Under the pieces are notes generated by a model, which made no database searches, was not told the DNA's origin, and saw nothing but the letters and a program-made list of their open reading frames with translations. This document shows positions 5,153 through 14,346 of a stretch of 16,681 nt of DNA, piece after piece. The stretch comes from Candidatus Pacearchaeota archaeon (GTDB lineage: Archaea > Nanobdellota > Nanobdellia > Pacearchaeales > GW2011-AR1), in contig JAGVWR010000019.1 in the NCBI GenBank assembly GCA_018304205.1, positions 1 through 16,681 of the forward strand. The letters are read 5' to 3'. Each line of letters begins with the position of its first letter. The stretch's first letter is position 1. Position numbers and translations under genes: made by a program.

Positions 5153-5735
5153 TATTTTATTTTTTTTAATTTTTAGTTTTGTTTTAGTAGAAGCTTTCGA
5201 ACTCGGGGCAAAACCTTCGAAGCTTGTTTTTAGTGGAGAAAGTAACGAAAGAATTTGTGAAAATGTAGAAGTTTTTAGTGATAAGAGTGCAGTTTTGGAA
5301 GGAAGCGATTACTGGAGTGCAAAGAAAAGCAGGGAACTAAGAAATTACAGCTATGAATCTGAAGAATTTGGAATTGTTATAGAGTATAATAAAATTGTAA
5401 ATACTGATGCGGAAGTAAAAGTTTGTGTAAAGGGGGAAAAAGAGGGGAGATTTTATGGAGTTTTAATTTTTTCAAGTAAAGAAAAGAATGCGGGAGTTGG
5501 AGTTTGGCTTGAAATTGATTTAGGAGGTAGAAATCTGGAAAAATCGAAAACTTTGGGAATTTTTAATGAAGAAAGCATAAAAATTAATTCTTTAAAAAGG
5601 TTTATTTCAAATGAAAATGAAAACAATATTAGATTTCTAGGAGTCATTTTTGGCTTTGAAAGTTTAGTTTTAACGGGTTTATTGCTGGTTATGTTAGTTA
5701 TTCAGTATAATAAGAAAAAGAGTGAAGTGATCTGA
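5100..5735 (+). CDS. Membrane-anchored Ig-like surface protein
   Basis: This 211-aa protein is unrecognised by name. It has a signal peptide (residues 1-32; basic KHR, then a Leu/Phe core ending about VEAFE), a beta-rich outer domain (33-175) with two cysteines (C53, C109) that could pair, and a C-terminal membrane helix (178-202) followed by a short basic tail, YNKKKSEVI. That makes it a type I-like protein facing outwards. The opening strand, ELGAKPSKLVFSGES, resembles other archaeal Ig-like surface proteins. The start overlaps the preceding gene by 53 nt, so the two are probably translationally coupled. The stop precedes the next promoter by only a few bases. Confidence 0.85.
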   Translation: MIWLGIKHRLNLSLLLLSILFFLIFSFVLVEAFELGAKPSKLVFSGESNERICENVEVFSDKSAVLEGSDYWSAKKSRELRNYSYESEEFGIVIEYNKIVNTDAEVKVCVKGEKEGRFYGVLIFSSKEKNAGVGVWLEIDLGGRNLEKSKTLGIFNEESIKINSLKRFISNENENNIRFLGVIFGFESLVLTGLLLVMLVIQYNKKKSEVI

Positions 5736-5738
5736 AGA

Positions 5739-5746
5739 TTTATATA
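5739..5746 (+). promoter_or_regulatory. Internal TATA box before the 621-aa gene
   Basis: TTTATATA, in the same 13-mer found at 4649, starts 4 nt after the preceding stop and is centred 25.5 nt before the ATG at 5768. The last two genes of the block can therefore be transcribed on their own. Confidence 0.6.
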
Positions 5747-5767
5747 TTATATTTCTGTAAGAGATTA

Positions 5768-7633
5768 ATGGGCACGAGGGGTGGGAAAAGAGGACAGATT
5801 GCTATATATGTGATTGTTGCAATTTTGATTGTGGGAAGTATTTTGGGCTATGTTTTATTAAAAGGAAAACTAGATTTAAGCGGCTTAAATGGAGAGTTTG
5901 TCCCAATTTATTCTTATTATTCTTCTTGTATTGAAAGTGAAGCAAGAGCAGCAGTGGAAATGGCTGGCGTACAGGGAGGTAGAGTTGAAATTAGTGATTA
6001 TGTTCCAGGAAGCGAGTTTGCCCCATTTTCTAATCAGTTAAATTTCTTAGGTATAGGAGTTCCATATTGGTTTTATATTAGTGGAAATGGAGTTATAAAA
6101 GAAAATGTTCCGAGTATGAATGAAATTGAAAGAGAGGTCGCAGATTATATTTCTGAAAATGTTGTCAATTGCGACTTTTCAAGATTTTATGATCAAGGTT
6201 ATGAAATTGAACTAGGAGATATAGAAGCTGTAAGAGTTAATATTGAAAATGAGAAAATTAGTATTGATGTTAAGTCTGGTTTGAGTGTTTCTAAGGAAGA
6301 GAGTAGTGCAATTAAATCGGATCATAAATCGGAATTTAACAGTAAATTCGGGAAATTTTATAATTTAGCAAGAGAAATTTATGATAAACAAAAACAGGAA
6401 GCGTTTTTAGAAGATTATGCAGTTGACGTTTTAAGATTGTATGCTCCTGTTGATGGAGTAGAAGTGCAATGTAACCCATTAACTTGGAAAACCAATGAAG
6501 TTCTTGATGAAATTAAAAATGGCCTTGAAGTGAATATACAATCGATAAAGCTAGATGGCAATTATTATACTCTTAACGAGAAGAAAGATGAATATTTTGT
6601 TGTAGATAAGAAAGTTGATGAAAATGTGAATTTCTTATTTTCTAGAGAGTGGCCAACAAAAATAGAGATTAATGGGGAGGGGGTAAATGAGAATTTAATC
6701 ACAGCAGAACCGTTAGGAAATCAGGAAGGATTAGGAGTCTTAGGATTTTGTTATGTTCCGTATCATTTTGTTTATGATTTAAGTTTCCCAGTTTTAGTTC
6801 AAATTTATAATAATGATGAATTGTTTCAGTTTCCAGTTGCAGTCATAATAGATAATAATCTGAAGAGGCAGGCAAACCTTACAGCAATTACGGAAGAGGA
6901 AGAGTTTGACTTATGCGAATTCATGAATAATGAAATACAGATTGAACTGTTTGATACTAATTTAAATAGAATAAATGGATTTGTTAGTTACGAATGTTTT
7001 GATCAAAGATGTTTCTTAGGAGAGACTAAAAATGGGGTTTTGATTGCGAATGCACCTGCATGTGTGAATGGATTTTTACATGTAACAAGCGAAGGATATG
7101 CCGGGAAGAAAGAATTATTTTCGACAAATGAAGAATATTCTGCGGATATTATTCTTGAGAAGGAGTATGAAGTTGAAGTGCAGTTAGAAGTTGGAGGAAG
7201 GTCGATAAGAGGAGATACAGCATTAATTTCATTTGTAAGAAAAGATAATGGGAAATCTACAAGCGTTTCATTACCGGAAACTAACAAGGTTAAACTTGGA
7301 GAGGGAGAGTATGAAATAAGGGCGTATGTTTATGGAAATTCAAGTATAACTATTCCTGCAAGTACAAAAACGGAATGTCAGGATGTTCCTCGTGCAGGAT
7401 TAGCTGGGTTAATAGGATCTACTAAAGAGCAGTGCTTTGATATTGAGACTTCTGCGATGAGAATAGATTATGCTTTAATTGGGGGAGGAAAGGGAAGCGA
7501 ATACATACTAGAAAGTGAACTTGAAAAAGGGAAAATTATTGTGCAGGCAGATGGATTACCTAGTCCTAATTCGTTAGAACAATTACAATATAATTTTGCT
7601 TCATTTGAAGGACTAAAAGTGAGTTTAGCATGA
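5768..7633 (+). CDS. Large surface protein with archaeal prepilin-like (class III) signal
   Basis: At 621 aa it starts MGTRGGKRGQIAIYVIVAILIVG. A basic leader ends in KRG, then Q10 begins a 20-residue hydrophobic helix. This is the pattern cut by archaeal prepilin peptidase (PibD/FlaK class) between G9 and Q10, and the helix normally packs in a pilus core. Most pilins are 100-200 aa, so this would be a minor or tip-type component, or a protein anchored by a pilin-like helix. The outer part is a mixture of helical (about 115-225) and beta-rich (about 285-600) regions, with ten cysteines (C54, C135, C235, C328, C383, C410, C415, C432, C537, C556). It has its own TATA box, and its stop overlaps the next start by 4 nt. 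Its function is unknown. Confidence 0.88.
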   Translation: MGTRGGKRGQIAIYVIVAILIVGSILGYVLLKGKLDLSGLNGEFVPIYSYYSSCIESEARAAVEMAGVQGGRVEISDYVPGSEFAPFSNQLNFLGIGVPYWFYISGNGVIKENVPSMNEIEREVADYISENVVNCDFSRFYDQGYEIELGDIEAVRVNIENEKISIDVKSGLSVSKEESSAIKSDHKSEFNSKFGKFYNLAREIYDKQKQEAFLEDYAVDVLRLYAPVDGVEVQCNPLTWKTNEVLDEIKNGLEVNIQSIKLDGNYYTLNEKKDEYFVVDKKVDENVNFLFSREWPTKIEINGEGVNENLITAEPLGNQEGLGVLGFCYVPYHFVYDLSFPVLVQIYNNDELFQFPVAVIIDNNLKRQANLTAITEEEEFDLCEFMNNEIQIELFDTNLNRINGFVSYECFDQRCFLGETKNGVLIANAPACVNGFLHVTSEGYAGKKELFSTNEEYSADIILEKEYEVEVQLEVGGRSIRGDTALISFVRKDNGKSTSVSLPETNKVKLGEGEYEIRAYVYGNSSITIPASTKTECQDVPRAGLAGLIGSTKEQCFDIETSAMRIDYALIGGGKGSEYILESELEKGKIIVQADGLPSPNSLEQLQYNFASFEGLKVSLA

Positions 7634-10600
7634 TGAAAAAGAAGAGAATAATATTATTGATTTTGCTAGTTGGAATTTTGGCAGTAGCGGGCGTGGAAGC
7701 GGCTACGTCTATTACGGGGGGAAATAATGTTGTTAGTTCTGTGAATTATCAAACGAGGGCTTATTCAAGATCAGTTTATAGTGCTGAAGAAGTTAATACG
7801 TATTGGCCGATTCTTGGAGACAAAAATACTTGCGATGCGAGACAAGATATGTTATTACACGTTCCTCCTGGAGGTTGTCAGCCTGCAGTTGTAAGATCAG
7901 ATTTGCTTGCCGAACAAAATGTTCCGGTATTTTGTCAAGTTAATGCTATAAAAATTAATCCTTTGATTAATATAGATGAGATAAAGAACATAAGATTTAA
8001 GGGGCAATATCCTGAAGGAGTGGTAGGAAGTGGATTTCATCCTGCACAAGCAGCATTAAGAACAAGAAGTAAATTACTGGGAAGTCCATTAATAAACAAT
8101 GTTGGATATGTCGTTGTAGTTTTGAAGAAACAGGAAGACGAAAGTAAACTACCAGAATCCGTAACTGTTAACTTAACTGCTCAGATAGATTATGAAGCAG
8201 GAAATGCATTTGGAATTGGAAAAACTGAATTTATTCTTAAGGAACAGACCGACGATCAATGGAATGAAGAGAAAGAAAAACAGAGCTTTTGGAATGGGAG
8301 ATACTTTGTAAGACTTGATGAAATGGATGAACAGGAAGTCACTGTTTCGATATATGATGGAGACAGAAAAATAACAACGACTAAAATTGAAAAAGGAAAA
8401 GAATCTAATGACGTTTTTATCCCCGGACTTTATTGTAGGGCTGGATTAAATATTCATTTTGATGAAGTCGTTTTGGCGCAAGATAAAGCAAGAATACAGG
8501 TGAGCGATGATAAAGGTAGCGAAACTATTGATGTTTATGAAGGTTCTAAATTCTTAGATGGAAAGTGTAAAGTCACAGATTTACAAGTCACAGATGTTAA
8601 AGATGTAGGAAAAATAGAAGTGAAGTGTGGAAGACAGACAATCAAACTTGAGTTGAAGAATAACGGAGCTATTTCTGTAAGTAAAAGTACATTAATAGAA
8701 AGATTAAGACTTGAAACGAAGGAATGCGAATATGTTACCGAAGTAGTGGATGGGAAATGCTATAAAATTAGAAGCGACGTAGCTAAAAATGTGAAGAGAG
8801 GAGATTTCACTTCTGGAGATTTTGTTTTCATAGATTATAATCACTTATATTTTGTTAATGATGATGACTTCGGAAACGCTCAGGTGTTAATTAATGGAAA
8901 CTTGGATGATAACACACTTACTAGCGAGGATTATGTTGCTGAAAAATTGTTTGGAACGGATACAAGTAAATGGTGGTCGCTTCCTAATATGGTTTTAAAG
9001 AGAAAAGGGAGCACAGGGACGTATATATTGAAAAAGGCGACTAAGTTTGCAGGTGTTTTAAACAATGGAGAACCTACAGAATATGAGATAGGATATTATG
9101 CATTCTTACCAGATGGAGATTTAGTTTTTGTTCCTGACGATGGAGATGGAATAGATAAGGCAACATATAGGATAGATGCGGGGAAGGATATAGCAAACAA
9201 AGATAATTTTCAGAGAATAACTGAAGATTCGCAGGCCGAATTATTGCAGGAAAAAAATTATGACGATAGAATAGAAAAATATTTTGGAGAGACAATTAAT
9301 AATTACAAACAAATTGCCGAAGATTATTCTGCCGAAAAGAATCCAGAAGCGGTTAGTTCTAATGTAGAAGATTATACTTATGGGGAGAAAGCACTTGCAG
9401 AGGCAATTGATTTAGCTGCAGTTTTAGGAAAACAGCAAACCCAAATGGAATTAATTAATTTGTATAGGGAAACGTATCCTGATTCTAAACTTGTTAAATA
9501 TGAGGAGGATTTGGCTAAGTATTATTTAACTAATTATACTCTTGCAGGAGAGATTGTTGAGATAGATAATAGATTTAGGGCAATAAAGGTTTTGAGTTTC
9601 GAAAAGCCTAAGGAGGTTCCAAATGCGGATTTAAGATGGGGCGGAGTTGTATTTAATTTGAAACTTGATAATACTCATGAAATTCCGGGAATAGGTAATT
9701 TAACATTATCAAGAGTTGAAGTTGATGGCATAAGAGTTAGTAGTGTTTGCGAAAAGGCAAGCACTGCAAGAAGAATTGGAGAAACTGTTACAGGAATATC
9801 TGATTCTATAAAACTTGAAGAGTTAAAAGAAATTTGTGGGAGGGATTTAAGGGTTGAAAAAATAAATATAGAAAAGGTTGCTAAATTGAGATTAATTCCT
9901 AAATCAAGTGGAACTGAAACTGAGACAAATTTAACAGTAAAAATAGGAATAGAAAAGAGAGCTATAAAATTGAGTACAGAGAAAACTGAAGAATTAATTA
10001 AAGATTTGAATGAAACAATAAAAGAGTGGGATCAGATATCAAATAGTTTGGGAAATGTAGTGACTGGACTTAAGGGAGCTTGTTTTGCAACTTCAGGAGT
10101 ACTAACTGTTAAGAACTTTTTTGAAGGATTAAATGGACAGGCATTAGCAAGACAAAAAGCTATGAGTGGACCAAATGGATGGACAACTAGATGTGAAAAA
10201 ATGGTTGCTACAAGAGAAAAAGGATACAGTAGTTTAGATCAGTGTTATTTAGGAGAGGCTAAGAACATTAATGCAGATGTTAATGCATATGCAAACGCGC
10301 TTAACACAGTTAATGGGGACATTAAAAATATAGAAGGTAAATATGAGGAAAGCGGAGTATTAGGATTAGGAAAGACAGTTGATAGAAGCAGGGCTGCACC
10401 TGAATATGCAAAATATTTAGTTGAGAAGTATGGAACTGAAAAAGTAAAATTGTCAGATGGAACAGAAAAGAGTGTTGCAGACTTAATTGGAAGTGGAGAT
10501 GCGGCATATTACAAGAAAGCATACGAAGATGGAAGATACGGATATGAACAATTAAGAGAAATAGAATTAAATGTTTTAACAAGAAGAGGGACGAGTGCAG

Positions 10601-13551
10601 AATCTGTACTTGCAAATAATTCTAATTCTCAGTTAACTCAAATAGGAGAGAATATAGAACAAAGATTAGAATTTATAGATGAAAGCAATAGAGCACAAAG
10701 TTTAAGAGAAAAAGGATGGGCGACGCCTAAACCTATAGAAGTTTCTTCAAGGCAAAATTTCATAGCAGATGTTATAAATTTGGAGAAATCTACGAATGCC
10801 AATGCAAAAACTTTGGTAAACGAGGAAAATAATATAAAATATAGTGCAACAGTTGTTGTTCCTAATCCTCCTTCTAAATTAGATGCAAGTGGAAAGCCAA
10901 TAGGAGGAAATGAAGGAAAATATAATTTTGAGGCGGGAACTTACGCTTTAGGATTAACGAAATTAAGTAACGGGGCTTATTCTATAGAAAGCGTTAAGGA
11001 AATAGATTCACAAACTGGGCAACTTAAAGATACAAAAGTTACATCCTCAGAATTTGTGAATGCATACAACTTAGGAAATATAATTTCACAAGGAGAAATA
11101 AGTTATAATAATAAATATAAGAATCCTGCGATAAGATTTTATGAAACTGAACCTTATAAAGGACTTCCTGCAATTGTTCCCTTTGATACTAGACAAGGAT
11201 GGTATGCCGCCACAAAGCCAACTTTAGGAGTTTTAGGAGGAATAGGTGCATATGAATCTAGCGGAAGGGTTGCAAGCTTTTGGCTTTGTAACGTAGGAAC
11301 CGATGGAAGAGAGCAATTTAGAGAAGGGTATGGGGATGATATTTGTCAATTAATTAATTTGAATACAGGACAGCCTTTAGGATCATTTCCTGGATTAAGC
11401 GAGGGAGAAGCAAAGAAGAAAGTTTCACAAGCAGTAGAAGCATTACAGACTGCTGCAAGTCAATATGCTAAAGGAAGAAAAATAAAAATAAATGGAGAAG
11501 TATTTGATGTAGGAGACCCAGCAGCTAATGTTCCAACTGTTCAATGTCAGGATTTCATGAGCCCTGAAGATTGTAACTTATTGTTTAATGTTTGTGATCC
11601 AGTTATATGTCCTGCATCAAGATGTGACTTTGGAGGAAAGTATCCTGTTGCAGACGTAATACAAACAGGGATAGTAGGATCTGCATTATTGTGTTTGCCA
11701 AATGCAAAGGAAGGAATTGCAGTTCCGGTTTGTTTGACTGGAATAAAGGCAGGAATTGACGGATATGTTTCGATATTGAAGAGTCATAAGGCTTGTTTAG
11801 AAGAAAGTTTAGAAACAGGAAGACAAGTAGGGACTTGTGATTTAATTCATAGTGTTTATATGTGCGAATTTTTCTGGAGACAGGCAGCACCACTCGCAAA
11901 CGTATTACTTCCTAAATTTGTTGAAACTCTTTATGGGCAAGGAAAGAAAGGCGGAGGAGAATATGCAAGTGTTGCTTCGGCATGGCAGAATGCACAAGGA
12001 TCTGTAAATTACTTTACGCAATATTATGCTTCTAATTCATTAAAAGCATTTCAGGCAAGAAACATTGAGGAAGCTGGAGGTGATTTCTGTAAAGCATTTG
12101 TATCAGCAAAGGCACCTAAGACAATAAAGACTTTGCTTGAACCAGATAGTCCGCCACAGTTCCATGCATGGTTTGATGCTATAAAGTTTAATGACGCAAC
12201 ACTACCTGCAACATCACAGTATAAAGTGTTTTATCATATATTCTCAGGAGAGGATGCAGGGGTTCATTATAATGTTTACTTGAAGAATCCGCCTGATTCA
12301 AGTTTCTATTCTGTTCCAAACACTATACAAGTAGCAAGCGGATTTATTGCGAAGGGACAATTTGCAACAGAAACTGTTGACTTTACTGCTCCTGAAGGTT
12401 ATAAAGAACTATGTGTAAGAATAAATAATGAAGAGAAATGCGGATTTAAACAGGTGAGCACTAGCTTTGCTTTGAATGTATTAAGGGATGAAATAGTAAA
12501 TGGACAAATAAAAGAATCGAATGTCAAAACAGAGGAAGAATGTGTAAGCGGAAGTCCTAATGCTGCTGCGCTACTTAATCCTAATTTGGGAGCAGCAGCC
12601 GGTGAGGCACTAGATCCAGCAATATATAATAGAGGAATAAATAGGATTTGTGCGACGGAAAATCCTGGACTTTCAACTGATCCTACAAGATTTAGTGAAG
12701 TTGGAATTTGTGGAACTGAAAAAGTGAAGTGCTGGCTCGACAGCCATAGCGTTGATAAAGCAATAACAGATAATAATATTGGACTTAAGAATGAAACTTA
12801 CGAATATTTGAAAAATAGACAGAAAGAACTTCTAGAAGGAAGAGGAGATGCACTGACTGAAGATGGAGGAAATGGAAAGATAGACGAATTAAGTAGAAAG
12901 GCAAACGCAATCATTGCTGCAATGAGTGAGAGTAAATCTGTAGATGATGAAAAAATAAGAATTTTCATGACAGAAGCAGATACAACACAGGAAAAGATAT
13001 TCTTCTATAATTATCAGAAAGTTGAAATATTAATGATAAAAGCAAAAGTTAATGCTGCTGTTGTAAAGGTTTTACAGCCACAAGAAACAGTCAGCAAGGA
13101 AAGCAGTTCGAGTCAGACTAGTTCTACAAAACCAGTTGAAGAGACAAAGCAGGAGGAAAAGCCGGCTGAGCAAGCCGTGGAAAGTAAGGAATGCACAATT
13201 GAGTTTTATGAAGGAAATGATAAAGTTGAAGGTGAAGTACAATTAGATATAACAGAAGATTATTTTGTAATATTTGAAAATTGTGATTTTGATGGACTTA
13301 AAATTTTATTTGAGAATAACGAAGGCGTTAAAATTGAAGATAAAATATTTAGCTATTCGGAGAATCGACGAAAATTATATTCAAGAACTACACAAAATCT
13401 TTTTGTTGGAGAAGATAGGCAAATAAATTTAGCATTAGGTAGATTTGAAGTTTATTTATACAAAGGTAATATTGAAATTAAAAAGGCTTCTTTGGAATTG
13501 AAAGGTGCTTCTGATGATAAAAACACTTGGGCAGTTATAGTCAAAAAGTAA
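7630..13551 (+). CDS. Giant Cys-rich extracellular protein (1973 aa)
   Basis: This is the largest gene in the window and is not recognised by name. It has a signal peptide (residues 1-25, MMKKKRIILL... to VEAAT). A conserved-looking N-terminal module (55-200) includes CQPAVVRSDLLAEQNVPVFC and GVVGSGFHPAQAALRTRS. A long mixed region runs to about 1300 with helical stretches (530-640, 775-905, 950-1055). A dense Cys module lies at about 1306-1412 (C1306, 1315, 1322, 1327, 1332, 1355, 1368, 1389, 1403, 1412). An Ig-like domain covers about 1507-1610. Then come a Ser/Thr/Glu/Lys/Gln-rich linker (1815-1852) and a small terminal beta domain (1855-1960). No C-terminal membrane helix is visible. The even cysteine density implies disulfide stabilisation outside the cell. 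It is coupled by an ATGA overlap to the prepilin-like gene, so the two products probably act together. Confidence 0.9.
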   Translation: MMKKKRIILLILLVGILAVAGVEAATSITGGNNVVSSVNYQTRAYSRSVYSAEEVNTYWPILGDKNTCDARQDMLLHVPPGGCQPAVVRSDLLAEQNVPVFCQVNAIKINPLINIDEIKNIRFKGQYPEGVVGSGFHPAQAALRTRSKLLGSPLINNVGYVVVVLKKQEDESKLPESVTVNLTAQIDYEAGNAFGIGKTEFILKEQTDDQWNEEKEKQSFWNGRYFVRLDEMDEQEVTVSIYDGDRKITTTKIEKGKESNDVFIPGLYCRAGLNIHFDEVVLAQDKARIQVSDDKGSETIDVYEGSKFLDGKCKVTDLQVTDVKDVGKIEVKCGRQTIKLELKNNGAISVSKSTLIERLRLETKECEYVTEVVDGKCYKIRSDVAKNVKRGDFTSGDFVFIDYNHLYFVNDDDFGNAQVLINGNLDDNTLTSEDYVAEKLFGTDTSKWWSLPNMVLKRKGSTGTYILKKATKFAGVLNNGEPTEYEIGYYAFLPDGDLVFVPDDGDGIDKATYRIDAGKDIANKDNFQRITEDSQAELLQEKNYDDRIEKYFGETINNYKQIAEDYSAEKNPEAVSSNVEDYTYGEKALAEAIDLAAVLGKQQTQMELINLYRETYPDSKLVKYEEDLAKYYLTNYTLAGEIVEIDNRFRAIKVLSFEKPKEVPNADLRWGGVVFNLKLDNTHEIPGIGNLTLSRVEVDGIRVSSVCEKASTARRIGETVTGISDSIKLEELKEICGRDLRVEKINIEKVAKLRLIPKSSGTETETNLTVKIGIEKRAIKLSTEKTEELIKDLNETIKEWDQISNSLGNVVTGLKGACFATSGVLTVKNFFEGLNGQALARQKAMSGPNGWTTRCEKMVATREKGYSSLDQCYLGEAKNINADVNAYANALNTVNGDIKNIEGKYEESGVLGLGKTVDRSRAAPEYAKYLVEKYGTEKVKLSDGTEKSVADLIGSGDAAYYKKAYEDGRYGYEQLREIELNVLTRRGTSAESVLANNSNSQLTQIGENIEQRLEFIDESNRAQSLREKGWATPKPIEVSSRQNFIADVINLEKSTNANAKTLVNEENNIKYSATVVVPNPPSKLDASGKPIGGNEGKYNFEAGTYALGLTKLSNGAYSIESVKEIDSQTGQLKDTKVTSSEFVNAYNLGNIISQGEISYNNKYKNPAIRFYETEPYKGLPAIVPFDTRQGWYAATKPTLGVLGGIGAYESSGRVASFWLCNVGTDGREQFREGYGDDICQLINLNTGQPLGSFPGLSEGEAKKKVSQAVEALQTAASQYAKGRKIKINGEVFDVGDPAANVPTVQCQDFMSPEDCNLLFNVCDPVICPASRCDFGGKYPVADVIQTGIVGSALLCLPNAKEGIAVPVCLTGIKAGIDGYVSILKSHKACLEESLETGRQVGTCDLIHSVYMCEFFWRQAAPLANVLLPKFVETLYGQGKKGGGEYASVASAWQNAQGSVNYFTQYYASNSLKAFQARNIEEAGGDFCKAFVSAKAPKTIKTLLEPDSPPQFHAWFDAIKFNDATLPATSQYKVFYHIFSGEDAGVHYNVYLKNPPDSSFYSVPNTIQVASGFIAKGQFATETVDFTAPEGYKELCVRINNEEKCGFKQVSTSFALNVLRDEIVNGQIKESNVKTEEECVSGSPNAAALLNPNLGAAAGEALDPAIYNRGINRICATENPGLSTDPTRFSEVGICGTEKVKCWLDSHSVDKAITDNNIGLKNETYEYLKNRQKELLEGRGDALTEDGGNGKIDELSRKANAIIAAMSESKSVDDEKIRIFMTEADTTQEKIFFYNYQKVEILMIKAKVNAAVVKVLQPQETVSKESSSSQTSSTKPVEETKQEEKPAEQAVESKECTIEFYEGNDKVEGEVQLDITEDYFVIFENCDFDGLKILFENNEGVKIEDKIFSYSENRRKLYSRTTQNLFVGEDRQINLALGRFEVYLYKGNIEIKKASLELKGASDDKNTWAVIVKK

Positions 13552-14298
13552 TTATTGTTTGTTGACTGGTTTATAAATTACTTCTGCATCTACAAAATCT
13601 TTTTTATTTGCACCATTACGTCTTGACATTGAGTCTAATTCTCCTATTTTTTCAACATACATGTTTCCGAATAGTTCTACAAGGCCATTTTGATTATTTA
13701 ATCTATAAGAGGGATTAGTTACTAATAACAGTTTATGCTCTCCGCAAGGGTCTACAAATCCAGAGTATGGGACTGACAGAAGTTCGTCTGTATTAAAGTT
13801 GACAGTTGGAACATAGAAGTGAGATTCTTTAACATTTCCTACTCTTTTTCCTTTTGCTAATTTTTCTCTTCTAAATCCTCTGTTGGTTAATGCGTAATCA
13901 ATTGAATCGTCTAAAACAAATAATCTTACTTTTCCGTCTGGTCTTCCATATACTACTTCTTCTGCTTCTGGGAATATGTGTTCAGTCATTTCTTCTACCT
14001 TTAATGCCCAAAATGGAAAGACTTGCGAACGATCTACTGGTCGATTATCAATTGTAATTATATCTGCAGCATTAATTTTTCCAAATAAGTAATTACCTGT
14101 TGTTAGAGCTACTTCTGATCTTTTTGAATTGAAATCGTTATTTGAGAATGAGTTTTCTTTAAATCCAGATTCAGCATTGCTAGAATATGTATTTGCATAT
14201 AATCTTCTTTTGACTACATCAGTTGTTCTCTCTATGTTGGAGCATCCAACCGAGAGGGCTAATGTGCCCATAAGAGCCAATTTTTGAGTGAGATTCAT
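13552..14298 (-). CDS. Possible lipoprotein of unknown function
   Basis: This 248-aa protein has a short N-terminal signal: MNLTQKLALMGTLALSVGC, then SN. C19 after LSVG resembles a lipobox, although -3 is Ser rather than Leu/Val, so lipid attachment is only likely. Only one other cysteine is present (in VDPCGEH). The mature part is polar and beta-rich (LTTGNYLFGKINAADIITI, GRPDGKVRLFVLDDS, HKLLLVTNPSYRL), without further membrane helices. The family is not recognised. The ATG at 14298 is 26 nt from a TATA box. Its stop directly abuts that of the giant surface gene on the opposite strand, leaving no room for separate terminators. Confidence 0.78.
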   Translation of the reverse strand: MNLTQKLALMGTLALSVGCSNIERTTDVVKRRLYANTYSSNAESGFKENSFSNNDFNSKRSEVALTTGNYLFGKINAADIITIDNRPVDRSQVFPFWALKVEEMTEHIFPEAEEVVYGRPDGKVRLFVLDDSIDYALTNRGFRREKLAKGKRVGNVKESHFYVPTVNFNTDELLSVPYSGFVDPCGEHKLLLVTNPSYRLNNQNGLVELFGNMYVEKIGELDSMSRRNGANKKDFVDAEVIYKPVNKQ

Positions 14299-14320
14299 AA
14301 AAAAGTTAGTTATCTTAGAG

Positions 14321-14328
14321 TATTTAAA
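14321..14328 (-). promoter_or_regulatory. TATA box for the possible lipoprotein gene
   Basis: TATTTAAA lies in the 48-nt gap between the two minus-strand genes, centred about 26 nt upstream of the ATG at 14298. The gene can therefore be expressed separately from the one upstream. Confidence 0.5.
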
Positions 14329-14346
14329 TTTTTTTATTCTAGAGTA

